From Rubrobacter tropicus (GTDB lineage: Bacteria > Actinomycetota > Rubrobacteria > Rubrobacterales > Rubrobacteraceae), in the NCBI RefSeq assembly GCF_011492945.1, contig NZ_CP045119.1:4030001-4094000 (forward strand): 64,000 nucleotides of DNA. Reading direction: 5' to 3'. Of the stretch, positions 20,069 through 28,020 are shown in pieces. The notes beneath the pieces are model-generated. The model searched no databases. It saw nothing but the letters and a program-made list of their open reading frames with translations, and was not told where the DNA came from. The stretch's first letter is position 1. The number at the start of each line of letters is the position of its first letter. The translations under genes and the position numbers were made by a program.

Positions 20069-20689
20069 TCAGCCTTCTTTCACGACGTGGAACGTGAGGT
20101 GCGTGACGCCCGGGGCTTCCACGACCCTCGGGCCCTCCAGCCGGATGGGCGCGGTCCCCAGGTGCTCGAACAGCCGGACGCCCCCTCCGAGCAGGACGGG
20201 GACCAGGTTGACGTGGATCTCGTCGAGCAGCCCGGCCTCGATGCACTGCTGCGCGATGCTCGCGGCGCCCACGGCCACGCCCCTGTCCCCCGCGGCCCTC
20301 TTCGCCTGCTCGACGGCGCCCTCGACCCCGTCCGTGACGAACGTGAACGGAGATCCTTCGCCGGCCCACTCCTCGGGGACCGTGTGGGTGACGACGAAGG
20401 TCGGCACGCCTAAGGGGGGTCTGCCGCCCCACCCGTTGGCGATGTCGAAAGTCCTGCGTCCCGTCACGAACGCCCCCATCGTTCTCTCTACCTCCCGGAG
20501 GAGATCGGCGCTCTGCGGCGAGATCTTGAACACCATGTCGGTACCCGGCAGTTCGTATTCGGTCTCGCCGCTGGAGTACCACTCGAAGAGCCGCTCGCCG
20601 CCCTCGCCGAGGGGCAGTTCGGGACTATCGTTCGGCCCGGCGATGAAGCCGTCTAGCGACATCGTGAGCCCCGTAGAGACTTTCCCCAC
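20069..20689 (-). CDS. Dihydrofolate reductase-fold (RibD C-terminal type) reductase
   Basis: The 206-residue protein opens with MGKVSTGLTMSLDGFIAGPN and has FVTGRRTFD and VAVGAASIAQQCIEAGLLDE, the NADPH-binding signature of the RibD_C/DHFR family. These are often called YyaP/YwjB-like reductases; physiological substrates are unknown. A close paralogue is at 22.3-22.8 kb in the same run of genes. It is the last member of the tightly spaced set, 21 nt after the VOC gene. Confidence 0.87.
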   Translation of the reverse strand: MGKVSTGLTMSLDGFIAGPNDSPELPLGEGGERLFEWYSSGETEYELPGTDMVFKISPQSADLLREVERTMGAFVTGRRTFDIANGWGGRPPLGVPTFVVTHTVPEEWAGEGSPFTFVTDGVEGAVEQAKRAAGDRGVAVGAASIAQQCIEAGLLDEIHVNLVPVLLGGGVRLFEHLGTAPIRLEGPRVVEAPGVTHLTFHVVKEG

Positions 20690-20710
20690 GCTCGTTCTCC
20701 TTTCGATCGC

Positions 20711-21124
20711 TCAACCGCGGGCTGGTATCTGTTGCACGCACCAGCGGTTGCCGTCCGGATCGCTGAAGAAGACGCATCCCACGTTGTCGAGGGACTCTCC
20801 CTCGCGGGCCTGGCGGTACGCACCGTCGTCGAAGATTTGCACCTCACCGGCCTCCACGCCCCGCGCGGTGAGTTCCGCGTGGGCGGCGCGTACGTCCGGG
20901 ACCACGAGGAACACGCCGGAGAGCGAGCCCGTCTCCATGCCCATCCCCGGTGTCGCGAGGTGGATCGAGCACGCCGAGCCGGGAGGGGTCATCTGAACTA
21001 GGCGGACCTCGTCGCTAACCCTGAAATCTATGTCCACCGCGAACCCGACCTTTCCGGCGTAGAAGTCTATGGCGCGGTCCTGGTCCGAGACAGGGACCGT
21101 CACCACCTCTATCTTCCACTCCAC
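20711..21124 (-). CDS. VOC-family protein
   Basis: The 137-residue protein has two beta-alpha-beta-beta-beta modules. It starts with MEWKIEVVTVPVSDQDRAID and ends with FFSDPDGNRWCVQQIP. The motif KVGFAVDIDFRV is typical of the glyoxalase/bleomycin-resistance branch often annotated near stress reductases. Metal-ligand candidates are few near the N-terminus, so it may bind rather than transform a ligand. It lies 24 nt after the PPOX gene and 21 nt before the RibD-like gene. Confidence 0.85.
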   Translation of the reverse strand: MEWKIEVVTVPVSDQDRAIDFYAGKVGFAVDIDFRVSDEVRLVQMTPPGSACSIHLATPGMGMETGSLSGVFLVVPDVRAAHAELTARGVEAGEVQIFDDGAYRQAREGESLDNVGCVFFSDPDGNRWCVQQIPARG

Positions 21125-21148
21125 TTCCGTCCTCCTTTCGTTCGCCTG

Positions 21149-21688
21149 CTAGAAACGCCAGCGGGTCTGGCTGAACGGCCCGCCCTTGCCGAAGCCGAAG
21201 ACGGTCTTCGGCGCCACCTCGTACACCCAGGCCGCGCCCGGGTCCTCCCCGTCCAGAGATCCCGCGTCGTGGTAGAAGGCGCCGCCGGGCACCGCGAAGC
21301 GCCAGTCTTCGCCGTATTTGGAGAGGTAGGCGCCGGCCACGCGTCGAAGCTTCTCGTCATCGGTCGTCCTCACCGCGTCGCCCTCGACCACGACGTCGAG
21401 GCCCTCGCCGAGCTCGTTGCACCCGGTCGTGACGGCGCAGCGGGGGTTCCGCGCCAGGTTCTTCGCCTTGCGTTCGTCCGGGCCCGTGCAGAAGTAGAGC
21501 GCGCCGTCGAGCCAGGCGGCCAACAGCGGCGTGACGTGGGGGCTCCCATCCGGGCGCACCGTCGAGAGCCAGTACACCTCGGCCCCTTCCAGTTGCCGGC
21601 GTCCCTCCTGCCACGCCTTCGGGGTCGCGTCTTCGCTGCTGAACCGCGCGTCCAACTCGGTCACGGGCTGCCTGTTCGCCATCTCCAC
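21149..21688 (-). CDS. Pyridoxamine 5'-phosphate oxidase-like (PPOX) flavin/F420 protein
   Basis: A 179-residue split-barrel protein. YWLSTVRPDGSPHVTPLLAA is the usual first strand pair and cofactor-binding segment, followed by FCTGPDERKAKNL, which contacts phosphate. The C-terminal half contains AWVYEVAPKTVFGFGK, common in actinobacterial PPOX proteins that use F420 or FMN. It is 34 nt downstream of another PPOX gene, so two different split-barrel enzymes share one operon. Confidence 0.87.
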   Translation of the reverse strand: MEMANRQPVTELDARFSSEDATPKAWQEGRRQLEGAEVYWLSTVRPDGSPHVTPLLAAWLDGALYFCTGPDERKAKNLARNPRCAVTTGCNELGEGLDVVVEGDAVRTTDDEKLRRVAGAYLSKYGEDWRFAVPGGAFYHDAGSLDGEDPGAAWVYEVAPKTVFGFGKGGPFSQTRWRF

Positions 21689-21722
21689 TCCTTTGTTCGA
21701 CGATTCGCGGGCACGTCCGCGC

Positions 21723-22175
21723 CTACCCCGCCTCGTCGGCGAAGTCGAAGGTGAGCCATCGGTCGGGGCGGACCGTGAAGAGCACGAACTCGGAGGCCGG
21801 GTGCCCGAACTCCGCCTCGACGAACCCCCTGGCCGCCTCCTCGGGCATGTACCGGCGGGCGACGGTGAGCGCCCGGTCGAACGACGGCGGCCTCTCCTCC
21901 CCGACCACCGTCCCCTCGACCGTGACGTACCCGTAAGGGAACTCCTCCCGCTGGACCGTCAGGCTCAACGTCCCCGCGTCGTGCACGAGGCCGGCCTTCC
22001 TGGACTTCCGGCCCTGCGTACCGGTGAAGAAGGTGACCTCCCCGCCGGGCTCGTAGGCGTACCAGACCGGGGTGGTGTGCGGCGGCCGGTCGCCGCCTCT
22101 GGCGACACTCAACACGGCTACATGAGGTTCGGACAGGAACTCTTGGCGCTCCTGTTCGGTCATCTGTCTCGGCAT
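21723..22175 (-). CDS. PPOX-class F420-dependent oxidoreductase
   Basis: A 150-residue split-barrel protein. HVAVLSVARGGDRPPHTTPV and TGTQGRKSRKAG are characteristic of Rv1155-type F420-binding enzymes that reduce unsaturated or aromatic compounds. The end, DRWLTFDFAD, is also typical. Family level is secure; cofactor choice is inferred. It is separated by 97 nt from the upstream RibD-like gene, which leaves room for an internal promoter. Confidence 0.85.
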   Translation of the reverse strand: MPRQMTEQERQEFLSEPHVAVLSVARGGDRPPHTTPVWYAYEPGGEVTFFTGTQGRKSRKAGLVHDAGTLSLTVQREEFPYGYVTVEGTVVGEERPPSFDRALTVARRYMPEEAARGFVEAEFGHPASEFVLFTVRPDRWLTFDFADEAG

Positions 22176-22272
22176 AGACCCTCCTCGGATAGATGGTCTG
22201 GTCAGGGATCGGCCCTACGTGCTTTCCCGGTCGGGGCCCTCGTCGAGCGCCCGGCGCACCACTTTCCCCACG

Positions 22273-22827
22273 TCAATCCCCCTTCACGATGCGGTACATC
22301 AGGTGCGTCACGCCGGGGGCGTCGATCACCCTGGTCTTCTCCAGCTCGATCTTTCCAACACCCGGAAGGTCGAACAGCCGGATGCCTTCCCCGAGCACCA
22401 CGGGCACCAGATGGACCTGTATCTCGTCGACGAGCCCGGCCTCCAGGCACTGCCCGGCGATGCTCGCACCGCCCCCCACTGCGACGTTCCTGTCTCCGGC
22501 CGCCACCTTAGCCCTCTCGACGGCACTCTCGATACCTTCGGTGACGAAGGTGAATTTCATCTCCCCTCTGGCGATCCTCTCCGGGAGATCGTGGGTGAGC
22601 ACGAAATGCTCCACCCTGTACGGGCTGTGCGCGAACCCGTTCATCCTGTCTCCCAGGTCGTAGGTTCGCCTGCCCACCAGGATCGCCCCCGTGTTCCTCA
22701 CCGATTCGTCCACGGCCTCGACGCCCGCGGGCGAGAAGAACCAGTCGTGGAGCCCCCCGTCTTCGTCGTTCGGACCGGCGACGAAACCGTCGAGCGTCAT
22801 GGCCATGTCCAGCAGTACCCTACCCAC
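22273..22827 (-). CDS. Dihydrofolate reductase-fold (RibD C-terminal type) reductase, second paralogue
   Basis: About 184 residues from GTG 22827, chosen because GGGGGAGG lies 5 nt upstream and the translation then begins MGRVLLDMAMTLDGFVAGPN, aligned with the paralogue at 20.1 kb. ILVGRRTYDLGDR, VAVGGGASIAGQCLEAGLVD and HLVPVVLGEGIRLFD are the usual RibD_C blocks. Function in the cell is unknown. It follows the cupin gene by 28 nt. Confidence 0.86.
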   Translation of the reverse strand: MGRVLLDMAMTLDGFVAGPNDEDGGLHDWFFSPAGVEAVDESVRNTGAILVGRRTYDLGDRMNGFAHSPYRVEHFVLTHDLPERIARGEMKFTFVTEGIESAVERAKVAAGDRNVAVGGGASIAGQCLEAGLVDEIQVHLVPVVLGEGIRLFDLPGVGKIELEKTRVIDAPGVTHLMYRIVKGD

Positions 22828-22855
22828 AGGGACCTCCCCCTTTCGAGCCTGCACG

Positions 22856-23194
22856 TCAGTCCTCCAGCCACTCGGTGACGAACCGGCCGGCCGGGTGGAT
22901 GTCTATCTGCCGCAGCGGTCCCGTGCCGGAGTTGACGAACTTGTGGGGGACGCCGGCCGGAACTACCACGACCTGCCCGCCCGACGCCTCGACGACCTCG
23001 TCTCCAGCCGTGAACGTGACGACGCCCTCTTGCACCACGAAGACCTCTTCGTAGGGATGCCTGTGCAGCTTCGGGCCGCTTCCCGGCGGCGCGTCGATCA
23101 CCATGAAGGACACCCTGGCATCGTATTGGTGACCCTGGAACTCGCGGGCGGTTTCGCCTCGTGCAAGGTCCGCCTCGTCGAGGACGCGCGTCAC
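22856..23194 (-). CDS. Small cupin protein
   Basis: From GTG 23194 the protein has 112 residues. Cupin motif 1 is seen as GPKLHRHPYEEVFVVQEG (two His and a Glu for metal) and motif 2 as VVVPAGVPHKFVNSG. The GTG overlaps the hydrolase stop (GTGA), so translation is probably coupled; a longer start to 23269 would be antisense-like sequence. Single-domain cupins may be dioxygenases, isomerases or ligand sensors. Confidence 0.85.
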   Translation of the reverse strand: MTRVLDEADLARGETAREFQGHQYDARVSFMVIDAPPGSGPKLHRHPYEEVFVVQEGVVTFTAGDEVVEASGGQVVVVPAGVPHKFVNSGTGPLRQIDIHPAGRFVTEWLED

Positions 23195-24033
23195 GCCCCG
23201 CTCCCCGCGTCCGGCCCGGTCTCCGGCACGGGCGCGTCGAGGAACCCGCCGACCATCGGGAGCAGCCACCCGGCGCGGTCCAGGACCCCGCTGCCGGGGG
23301 GGACGAAGTGGGCGGTTCCGGGGAGCACCACGAGTCGGGATTTGGAGAACCCGGCCAGATCCCCCATGGCGCCGCCGCCGAGCAGCCGGAACATCTCGAC
23401 GGCGTGTTCGAGGCGGATCGCGTCGGCGTCTCCGACGACGATCATGGCGGGGGCCTCGATCCTCCGCACGTCTTCGGCCGGCCAGGAGAAGGGCGTTATA
23501 TCCAGCCTCTTGAGCTTCTCGACCAACGTGGGAAAATCTCCGGGGTTCGGCGCGACCTCTTTGTAGGCCGCCTCGATCGGGGACCCGGCGAACATCTCGG
23601 GCGTGATGCTCGGGAGCATCTCGTGCAACCCGGGCTGCATGCCTTCGCTCGTGTAGGAGGCCGAGGCGATCACCAGCTTGCGCACCAGGCCGGGGTGTCG
23701 GATGGCGAGCTGCAGCGCGACGCCGCCCCCCATGCTAAAGCCGAAGACGTCGGCCTTTTCGGTACCCAGATGCCGCAGCAGGGCCGCCACGTCGTCGGCC
23801 ATCTGCTCGTAGGTGATGGGACGATCGACGTCGGCGGTGCGGCCGTGCCCTTGCAGCTCGACGGCGATCACCCGACGGGTCTCGGCCAGGCCGGGCAAGA
23901 TCTCTCCCATGGCGTCGACCGTCATGTAAGCGCCGTGGAGCAGGACCAGCGGTTCGCCCGTGCCGTGGATCTCGTAGTACATTTCGAGCCCGTTTACGGG
24001 GGCGTATCCTGCCTGGTGGTCCGCGTTTTTCAT
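23191..24033 (-). CDS. Alpha/beta-hydrolase
   Basis: The protein has 280 residues. Motifs: oxyanion LLHGAYM, nucleophile GFSMGGG, acid in VVGDADAIR and catalytic His in LPGTAHFVPPG. The N-terminus (YYEIHGTGEPLVLLHG) is that of haloperoxidase/lactonase-like members. Start ATG overlaps the stop of the serine-hydrolase gene (ATGA), and its own stop overlaps the cupin start, so three genes are coupled. Substrate is unknown. Confidence 0.88.
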   Translation of the reverse strand: MKNADHQAGYAPVNGLEMYYEIHGTGEPLVLLHGAYMTVDAMGEILPGLAETRRVIAVELQGHGRTADVDRPITYEQMADDVAALLRHLGTEKADVFGFSMGGGVALQLAIRHPGLVRKLVIASASYTSEGMQPGLHEMLPSITPEMFAGSPIEAAYKEVAPNPGDFPTLVEKLKRLDITPFSWPAEDVRRIEAPAMIVVGDADAIRLEHAVEMFRLLGGGAMGDLAGFSKSRLVVLPGTAHFVPPGSGVLDRAGWLLPMVGGFLDAPVPETGPDAGSGA

Positions 24034-25397
24034 CGGGACTCCTTTCGGGGTTCGGTAGCTGTGTTGGAAGCCTCGCCGTCGGCGAACGACAGACCTCTGG
24101 CGTCGAGGGCGCGGCGGAGCCGGCCTAACGCCTTGGGACCCATCCCGTGCAGCCGGAGGACCTCGGCCTCGCTGACGGAGGCGAACTGATCTAGCCGCGA
24201 GTATCCGGCCCCGACGAGCGCCCGTCGTGCCGGCCTGCCCAGCCCGTCCGGAAGGTCGCTCTCTGGCTCATCGCTCTCCCCGCGCGAACCGCCTCCCTCG
24301 CCGATCGCATCCGCCACGAGCCGCGCGACTCTCTCAGCGGCGCCGAAGTCCGGGGTGAGCCTGTTCTTCGTCAGCGCGAACGCCACCCCGATTTCGGGGT
24401 CGGCGTACGCGTAGCTTCCACCGACCCCGCCCATCCCGAACGAGGTCGAAGGCCCTTCCGGGTCGCCCCCGGGGCGTCCGAGGGCGTAGCCGAGCGCCCA
24501 CGAGACCGGGTTTCCCATGATCTCGTCGACGCCGCTGAACGCCGCGGCGGAGACCTCGCGCAGCCTTGCGGGCGTGAGGAGCCGCACGCCGTTCACCTCA
24601 TCCATCAACGCGGCGTACATGCGCGCGATGGCGCGGGCGGACGTCTTGCCGCCGGCGGGGATGTCGGCCATCAGCACGTCGGGGCGGTTGCCGAACTCGG
24701 CGGTCGGGACGGTAGCGCGCGGACCCCACTTGAAGAACGGGGAGTCGTCCGGCATCGCGGCGAGGAACTCCGCGCTGCCTTCGGCGTCCTCCAGCCGCGC
24801 CAACCGGCCGAGCTCGGATTCTGGAACGCCGAAGTAGAGTTCGTCTGCTACGCCCAGCGGTTCGGCCACGTCCTCCCACAGTACCTGCGAGATCGGCTTA
24901 CCGGTGGACCGGCGCACGATCTCGCCGACGATGTAGCCGAACGTGTAGGCGTGGTAGGCGGTCCTGGTCCCCGGCTCCCACCAGGGCTCCGAGTCGGCGA
25001 TCGCGGCGCACATCCCATCCCAGTCGCACAGGTCCTCCGGCGTGGTGCCGGCCGGTATGCCGGGCACGCCGACCGTGTGCGTCAGCGCGTGGCGCACGGT
25101 CGCGGCCTCCTTGCCGTGGGCTCCAAACTCGGGCCACAGCTCCGCGATTTTCGTTTCGTAATCGAACGCGCCGCGCTCCACGAGCACGTGCGCCACGGTC
25201 GCGGTCGCGCCCTTTCCGGTCGAGTAGGCGTAGAACGGCGTGTCCGGGGCGACGGGGCGTCCGGTCTCCGGGTCGGCGACGCCCGCTGTGGCCTCGACCA
25301 CCTGCTCGCCGCGCCGGTAGACGGCTACCTGCAGGCCCCTCTCTGCTCCAGACTCGACCAGCCCGTCTATGGCTTCCTGGACCTGCTGTTGAAGCAT
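24030..25397 (-). CDS. Beta-lactamase-fold serine hydrolase with a C-terminal helix-hairpin-helix domain
   Basis: From ATG 25397 the protein has 455 residues. A class C/esterase domain (about 1-375) has the SxxK motif YSTGKGAT, a Tyr motif in YHAYTFG and a late GMGGVGG. It lacks a signal peptide, so it is probably cytosolic. After a Glu/Gly-rich linker a 55-residue tail reads ALVGAGYSRLDQFASVSEAE and LHGMGPKALGRLRRAL, a helix-hairpin-helix as in RNA-polymerase-alpha-CTD-like small proteins. That fusion is unusual. Start 25397 is chosen because the frame upstream is antisense to the preceding hydrolase. It begins 2 nt after the upstream stop. Confidence 0.86.
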   Translation of the reverse strand: MLQQQVQEAIDGLVESGAERGLQVAVYRRGEQVVEATAGVADPETGRPVAPDTPFYAYSTGKGATATVAHVLVERGAFDYETKIAELWPEFGAHGKEAATVRHALTHTVGVPGIPAGTTPEDLCDWDGMCAAIADSEPWWEPGTRTAYHAYTFGYIVGEIVRRSTGKPISQVLWEDVAEPLGVADELYFGVPESELGRLARLEDAEGSAEFLAAMPDDSPFFKWGPRATVPTAEFGNRPDVLMADIPAGGKTSARAIARMYAALMDEVNGVRLLTPARLREVSAAAFSGVDEIMGNPVSWALGYALGRPGGDPEGPSTSFGMGGVGGSYAYADPEIGVAFALTKNRLTPDFGAAERVARLVADAIGEGGGSRGESDEPESDLPDGLGRPARRALVGAGYSRLDQFASVSEAEVLRLHGMGPKALGRLRRALDARGLSFADGEASNTATEPRKESR

Positions 25398-25399
25398 TC

Positions 25400-26251
25400 T
25401 CAAAACGGTGTCCCTTCTTCCGGGGCCCCGGTTGACGCCAGTATCTCGTGCAGCCGCCAGGCGAAGACCTCGGGTTGGCTCCCGATCCCGGAATGCCCGC
25501 CGGGCAGGACGGCGGGTCTCTTCCCCAGCCGCCCGGCCAGGGCCAGTGCCGCACGGTGGGCGAGTTGCCCCTCCGAAGCCTCCCCCACGGCCACCGCGAT
25601 CTGCCGCGTCCGCAGCCGATGAATATCCGGCGCGTAGTCGCCGAGCGGTAACCACATGTGCCCGAGGAAGTAGTCCATGTTCCCCTGCATCCGGGCCATC
25701 GCCTCGGCCATCTCCGGCGTCGGCCCGCCGGGCGCCTCGGGCGGGTCCAGGGGCAATCCGGCGGAGGCGAGGAACTTCTGCATCGCGGGACCTGTCCCCT
25801 CTGCCAGATAAGTGTCGTAGACCTCCCGCGCGAACCTGGCGTGCTCGTCGGCGTCTTCGAGCAGGCGGGTGAGGGGCGGCTCGTGGGCGACCAGCGCCCG
25901 CACCTGCTCCGGGTGCCGGACTGCCAGTTCGATGCCGACCAGGGCGCCGCCGCTGTCGCCGAGCACGCACGCCGGTCCGGTCCCGAACGACGCGAGCAGC
26001 CGGTGCGCGTCGTCGGCGAACGTCCGGACCGTTACGTCCAGAGCATCGCCATCCAACGGGCTGCGGGACAACCCCCGGGGATCGTAGGTGACCACCGTGT
26101 ACCGGTCGGAGAGGATGTCCCTGATGGGCGCGAACCCGCCGGCGTCCGCCGGACCGCCCGGGATCATCAGCAACACGGGGCCGGCGCCGCGCACCTCGTA
26201 GTAAAGCGTCGCGCCCGGAACCTTTAACGTGCCCGTGCGGGACTGGTTCAT
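25400..26251 (-). CDS. Alpha/beta-hydrolase
   Basis: The protein has 283 residues. MIPGGPADAGGF carries the oxyanion loop, GDSGGALVG the nucleophile elbow, and LPGGHSGIG the catalytic His. VVTYDPRGLSRS is the usual second strand. It belongs to the epoxide-hydrolase/proline-iminopeptidase-like branch. Its ATG overlaps the stop of a 52-codon truncated hydrolase (ATGA). It is one of three hydrolases in the same operon. Confidence 0.88.
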   Translation of the reverse strand: MNQSRTGTLKVPGATLYYEVRGAGPVLLMIPGGPADAGGFAPIRDILSDRYTVVTYDPRGLSRSPLDGDALDVTVRTFADDAHRLLASFGTGPACVLGDSGGALVGIELAVRHPEQVRALVAHEPPLTRLLEDADEHARFAREVYDTYLAEGTGPAMQKFLASAGLPLDPPEAPGGPTPEMAEAMARMQGNMDYFLGHMWLPLGDYAPDIHRLRTRQIAVAVGEASEGQLAHRAALALAGRLGKRPAVLPGGHSGIGSQPEVFAWRLHEILASTGAPEEGTPF

Positions 26252-26406
26252 GCAAACCTCGTCTGATTCCAGATTGTCGGCGCGTTCATCCGGGCGCCCG
26301 GTTCCGCCAGCTGGTCACGGAAAACGAAGAATTCTCCACCGGCCTCCAATAGGTGCCAGTACCAGGAACCTCCCCCGACGCCAGGGATCAAGACGTATGT
26401 CTTCAC
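26248..26406 (-). pseudogene. Truncated alpha/beta-hydrolase start, still translationally coupled
   Basis: GTG 26406, preceded by AAGGAGGA, opens a 52-residue frame starting MKTYVLIPGVGGGSWYWHLL. This is the classic N-terminus of a 240-residue hydrolase (first strand and oxyanion loop). The sequence then leaves the family, and the frame ends in a TGA that overlaps the next gene's ATG. The rest of the hydrolase is gone. It may survive as a leader that couples translation of the next gene. Confidence 0.5.
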
Positions 26407-26431
26407 GGCAGATGGTCCTCCTTACGGGCAG

Positions 26432-27208
26432 CTAGTCGACGACCGTGCCGCTGGTCAGGTTGAAGACGGTCCCGGTCGTGGCGGCGGCCCGGTCGGATGC
26501 CAGAAACGCCGCCGCGTTGCCGACGTCGGCGAGCGTCGTCGTCCGCCCAAGCAAAGAACGGGCCTTTATGTGGGCCTCGATCTCGGCGGTAGGGGCGGAC
26601 CAGTCCTCGGTCGAGGCGTCCTTCCAGCTCTCCGGTATCCCCTCCGACCGCAGGCACACGGCACGGACGCCTTGCGGGCCGAGCTCGGCCGCCAGCAGCT
26701 TCGTGAGGGCCTCGATGGCCGTGCCCGCGATCCCGAATCCCCCAAGGCGGACCCCGGGCACGAACCCGCGAACGGCTGAGGATGAGAGCGTCAGGATCAC
26801 GCCCGATCCCCTCTCGGCCATGCGCCGCCCCGCAGCCCGCGCCGTCAGAAAATGGGTGGTCGTGCCGGTCAGGATCGGGCTCATAAAATCCCCGCGAGAT
26901 ATCTCGACGAACGGGACCAGCTGCACGTCCCTGATCGAGATGGCGTTGAAGGAGACGTCGATGCCCCCGGCCTCCTCGACCACGGCCCCGGCGTGCTCCT
27001 CGACGGCCCGCTCGTCGAGCGCGTCCACAACAGCGGTCTCGGCCACACCGCCGTTCGAGCGGATCTCACCAGCCACCTCGTCGAGCTTCGCCAGCGTGCG
27101 GCCGGCGAGGAAGACGCGCGCCCCCTCGCCGGCGAAGGCACGGGCGACGGCCCCGCCTATCGCCCCTCCCCCACCGTAAACCACGGCGTTCTTGCCCTCT
27201 AGCAACAT
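26432..27208 (-). CDS. SDR-family protein lacking the usual Tyr/Lys pair
   Basis: About 258 residues from ATG 27208. The cofactor loop is YGGGGAIGGAVARAFA and there is a normal LAGRTLAKLDE segment. In place of YxxxK the protein has GFGIAGTAIEALTK, so the catalytic tyrosine is missing and it may be a binding protein or use another chemistry. Similar atypical SDRs occur in actinobacteria. It is the first gene of the long operon and is divergent from the TetR gene. The operator-like repeats lie between them. A start at 27262 would overlap the first repeat. Confidence 0.83.
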   Translation of the reverse strand: MLLEGKNAVVYGGGGAIGGAVARAFAGEGARVFLAGRTLAKLDEVAGEIRSNGGVAETAVVDALDERAVEEHAGAVVEEAGGIDVSFNAISIRDVQLVPFVEISRGDFMSPILTGTTTHFLTARAAGRRMAERGSGVILTLSSSAVRGFVPGVRLGGFGIAGTAIEALTKLLAAELGPQGVRAVCLRSEGIPESWKDASTEDWSAPTAEIEAHIKARSLLGRTTTLADVGNAAAFLASDRAAATTGTVFNLTSGTVVD

Positions 27209-27247
27209 CCCCGTTCTCCCATCCCTCACCCCGGATAAACTGGGTTT

Positions 27248-27306
27248 GTGTACAGCGTTCACAATGACACAGGGGTAGAATACGGCGCGTGTACGGTGTT
27301 CACAAT
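27248..27306. promoter_or_regulatory. Paired operator-like sites between SDR and TetR genes
   Basis: GTGTACAGCGTTCACAAT (27248-27265) and GTGTACGGTGTTCACAAT (27289-27306) are near-identical direct copies, 41 bp start to start. Each core is an imperfect palindrome (GTGTAC-N3-GTTCAC). Position between divergent genes fits binding by the adjacent TetR regulator and control of both directions. Confidence 0.65.
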
Positions 27307-27341
27307 AGGAGATTTACGCCGGCGCGGGCAAAGAGCGGCGC

Positions 27342-28001
27342 CTGTTTGGGGGGGCCATAAAGAGCCCCGAAACCGGTCCGCCGAGACGCAAGACATACCG
27401 TCACGGGGATCTGCGTCGCGCGTTGGTGGAGGCGGGTACGGAGCTTGCGCGCGAGGGCGGGCCGGACGCGGTGGTGCTGCGCGAGGCGACCCGGCGGGTG
27501 GGCGTGGCGCCGAGCGCCGCGTACCGGCACTTCGCCGACCGGCGGGCGCTTCTGGACGCGGTCTGCTCGGCCGCCCAGTCGGCGCTGGCCGTGGCGATAG
27601 AAGATGAGTTGGCCGGTCTGCCGCGCGGGAAGGACCCCGCCGAGGCCGCGCGCGCGGGCCTGCGCGGCGTCGGGACCGGCTACCTGCGGTTCGCCCGGTC
27701 CGAGCCGGGCCTGTTCCGGACGGCCTTCTCAGCGTCGGACAACCTGCGGAGCGCGGCAAGCCCGGCCAGGGCCGGGGAGGGCGGGCTGACCCCTTTCCAA
27801 CTGCTGGGCGCGGCCCTGGACGAGCTCGTCGAGGCGGGTGTACTGCCCCCCGGGCGTCGTACGGGCGCGGAGTTTCTGGCCTGGTCCGCGGTGCATGGTC
27901 TCGCCATGCTCCTCATCGACGGGCCCCTGCGCGGTCTAGACGAGGCCACGGCGCACAACGCCGGGCAGCGCCTGATCGACATGGTCGAGCGGGGCCTGTA
28001 G
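27342..28001 (+). CDS. TetR-family transcriptional regulator
   Basis: The DNA-binding domain reads KTYRHGDLRRALVEAGTELA, then LREATRRVGVAPSAAYRHFADRRALL with the recognition helix. The ligand domain fits the TetR C-terminal WHG-type fold (VEAGVLPPGRRTGAEFLAWS). The first ATG/GTG/TTG of the frame (27423) falls inside the helix-turn-helix domain. The natural N-terminus lies upstream, where only CTG 27342 or ATA 27357 are available. Coordinates use CTG. It is divergent from the long operon and probably represses it and itself through the paired sites. It converges on the zinc-ribbon gene, 19 nt apart. Confidence 0.85.
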   Translation: MFGGAIKSPETGPPRRKTYRHGDLRRALVEAGTELAREGGPDAVVLREATRRVGVAPSAAYRHFADRRALLDAVCSAAQSALAVAIEDELAGLPRGKDPAEAARAGLRGVGTGYLRFARSEPGLFRTAFSASDNLRSAASPARAGEGGLTPFQLLGAALDELVEAGVLPPGRRTGAEFLAWSAVHGLAMLLIDGPLRGLDEATAHNAGQRLIDMVERGL

Positions 28002-28020
28002 ACGCCGGGAGTCCGGCCCG

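Noticed and set aside
24030-26255. A single 741-residue protein spanning two hydrolases
   Set aside because: The upstream part of that frame is antisense-like, while another frame there encodes a complete alpha/beta-hydrolase ending 2 nt before ATG 25397.
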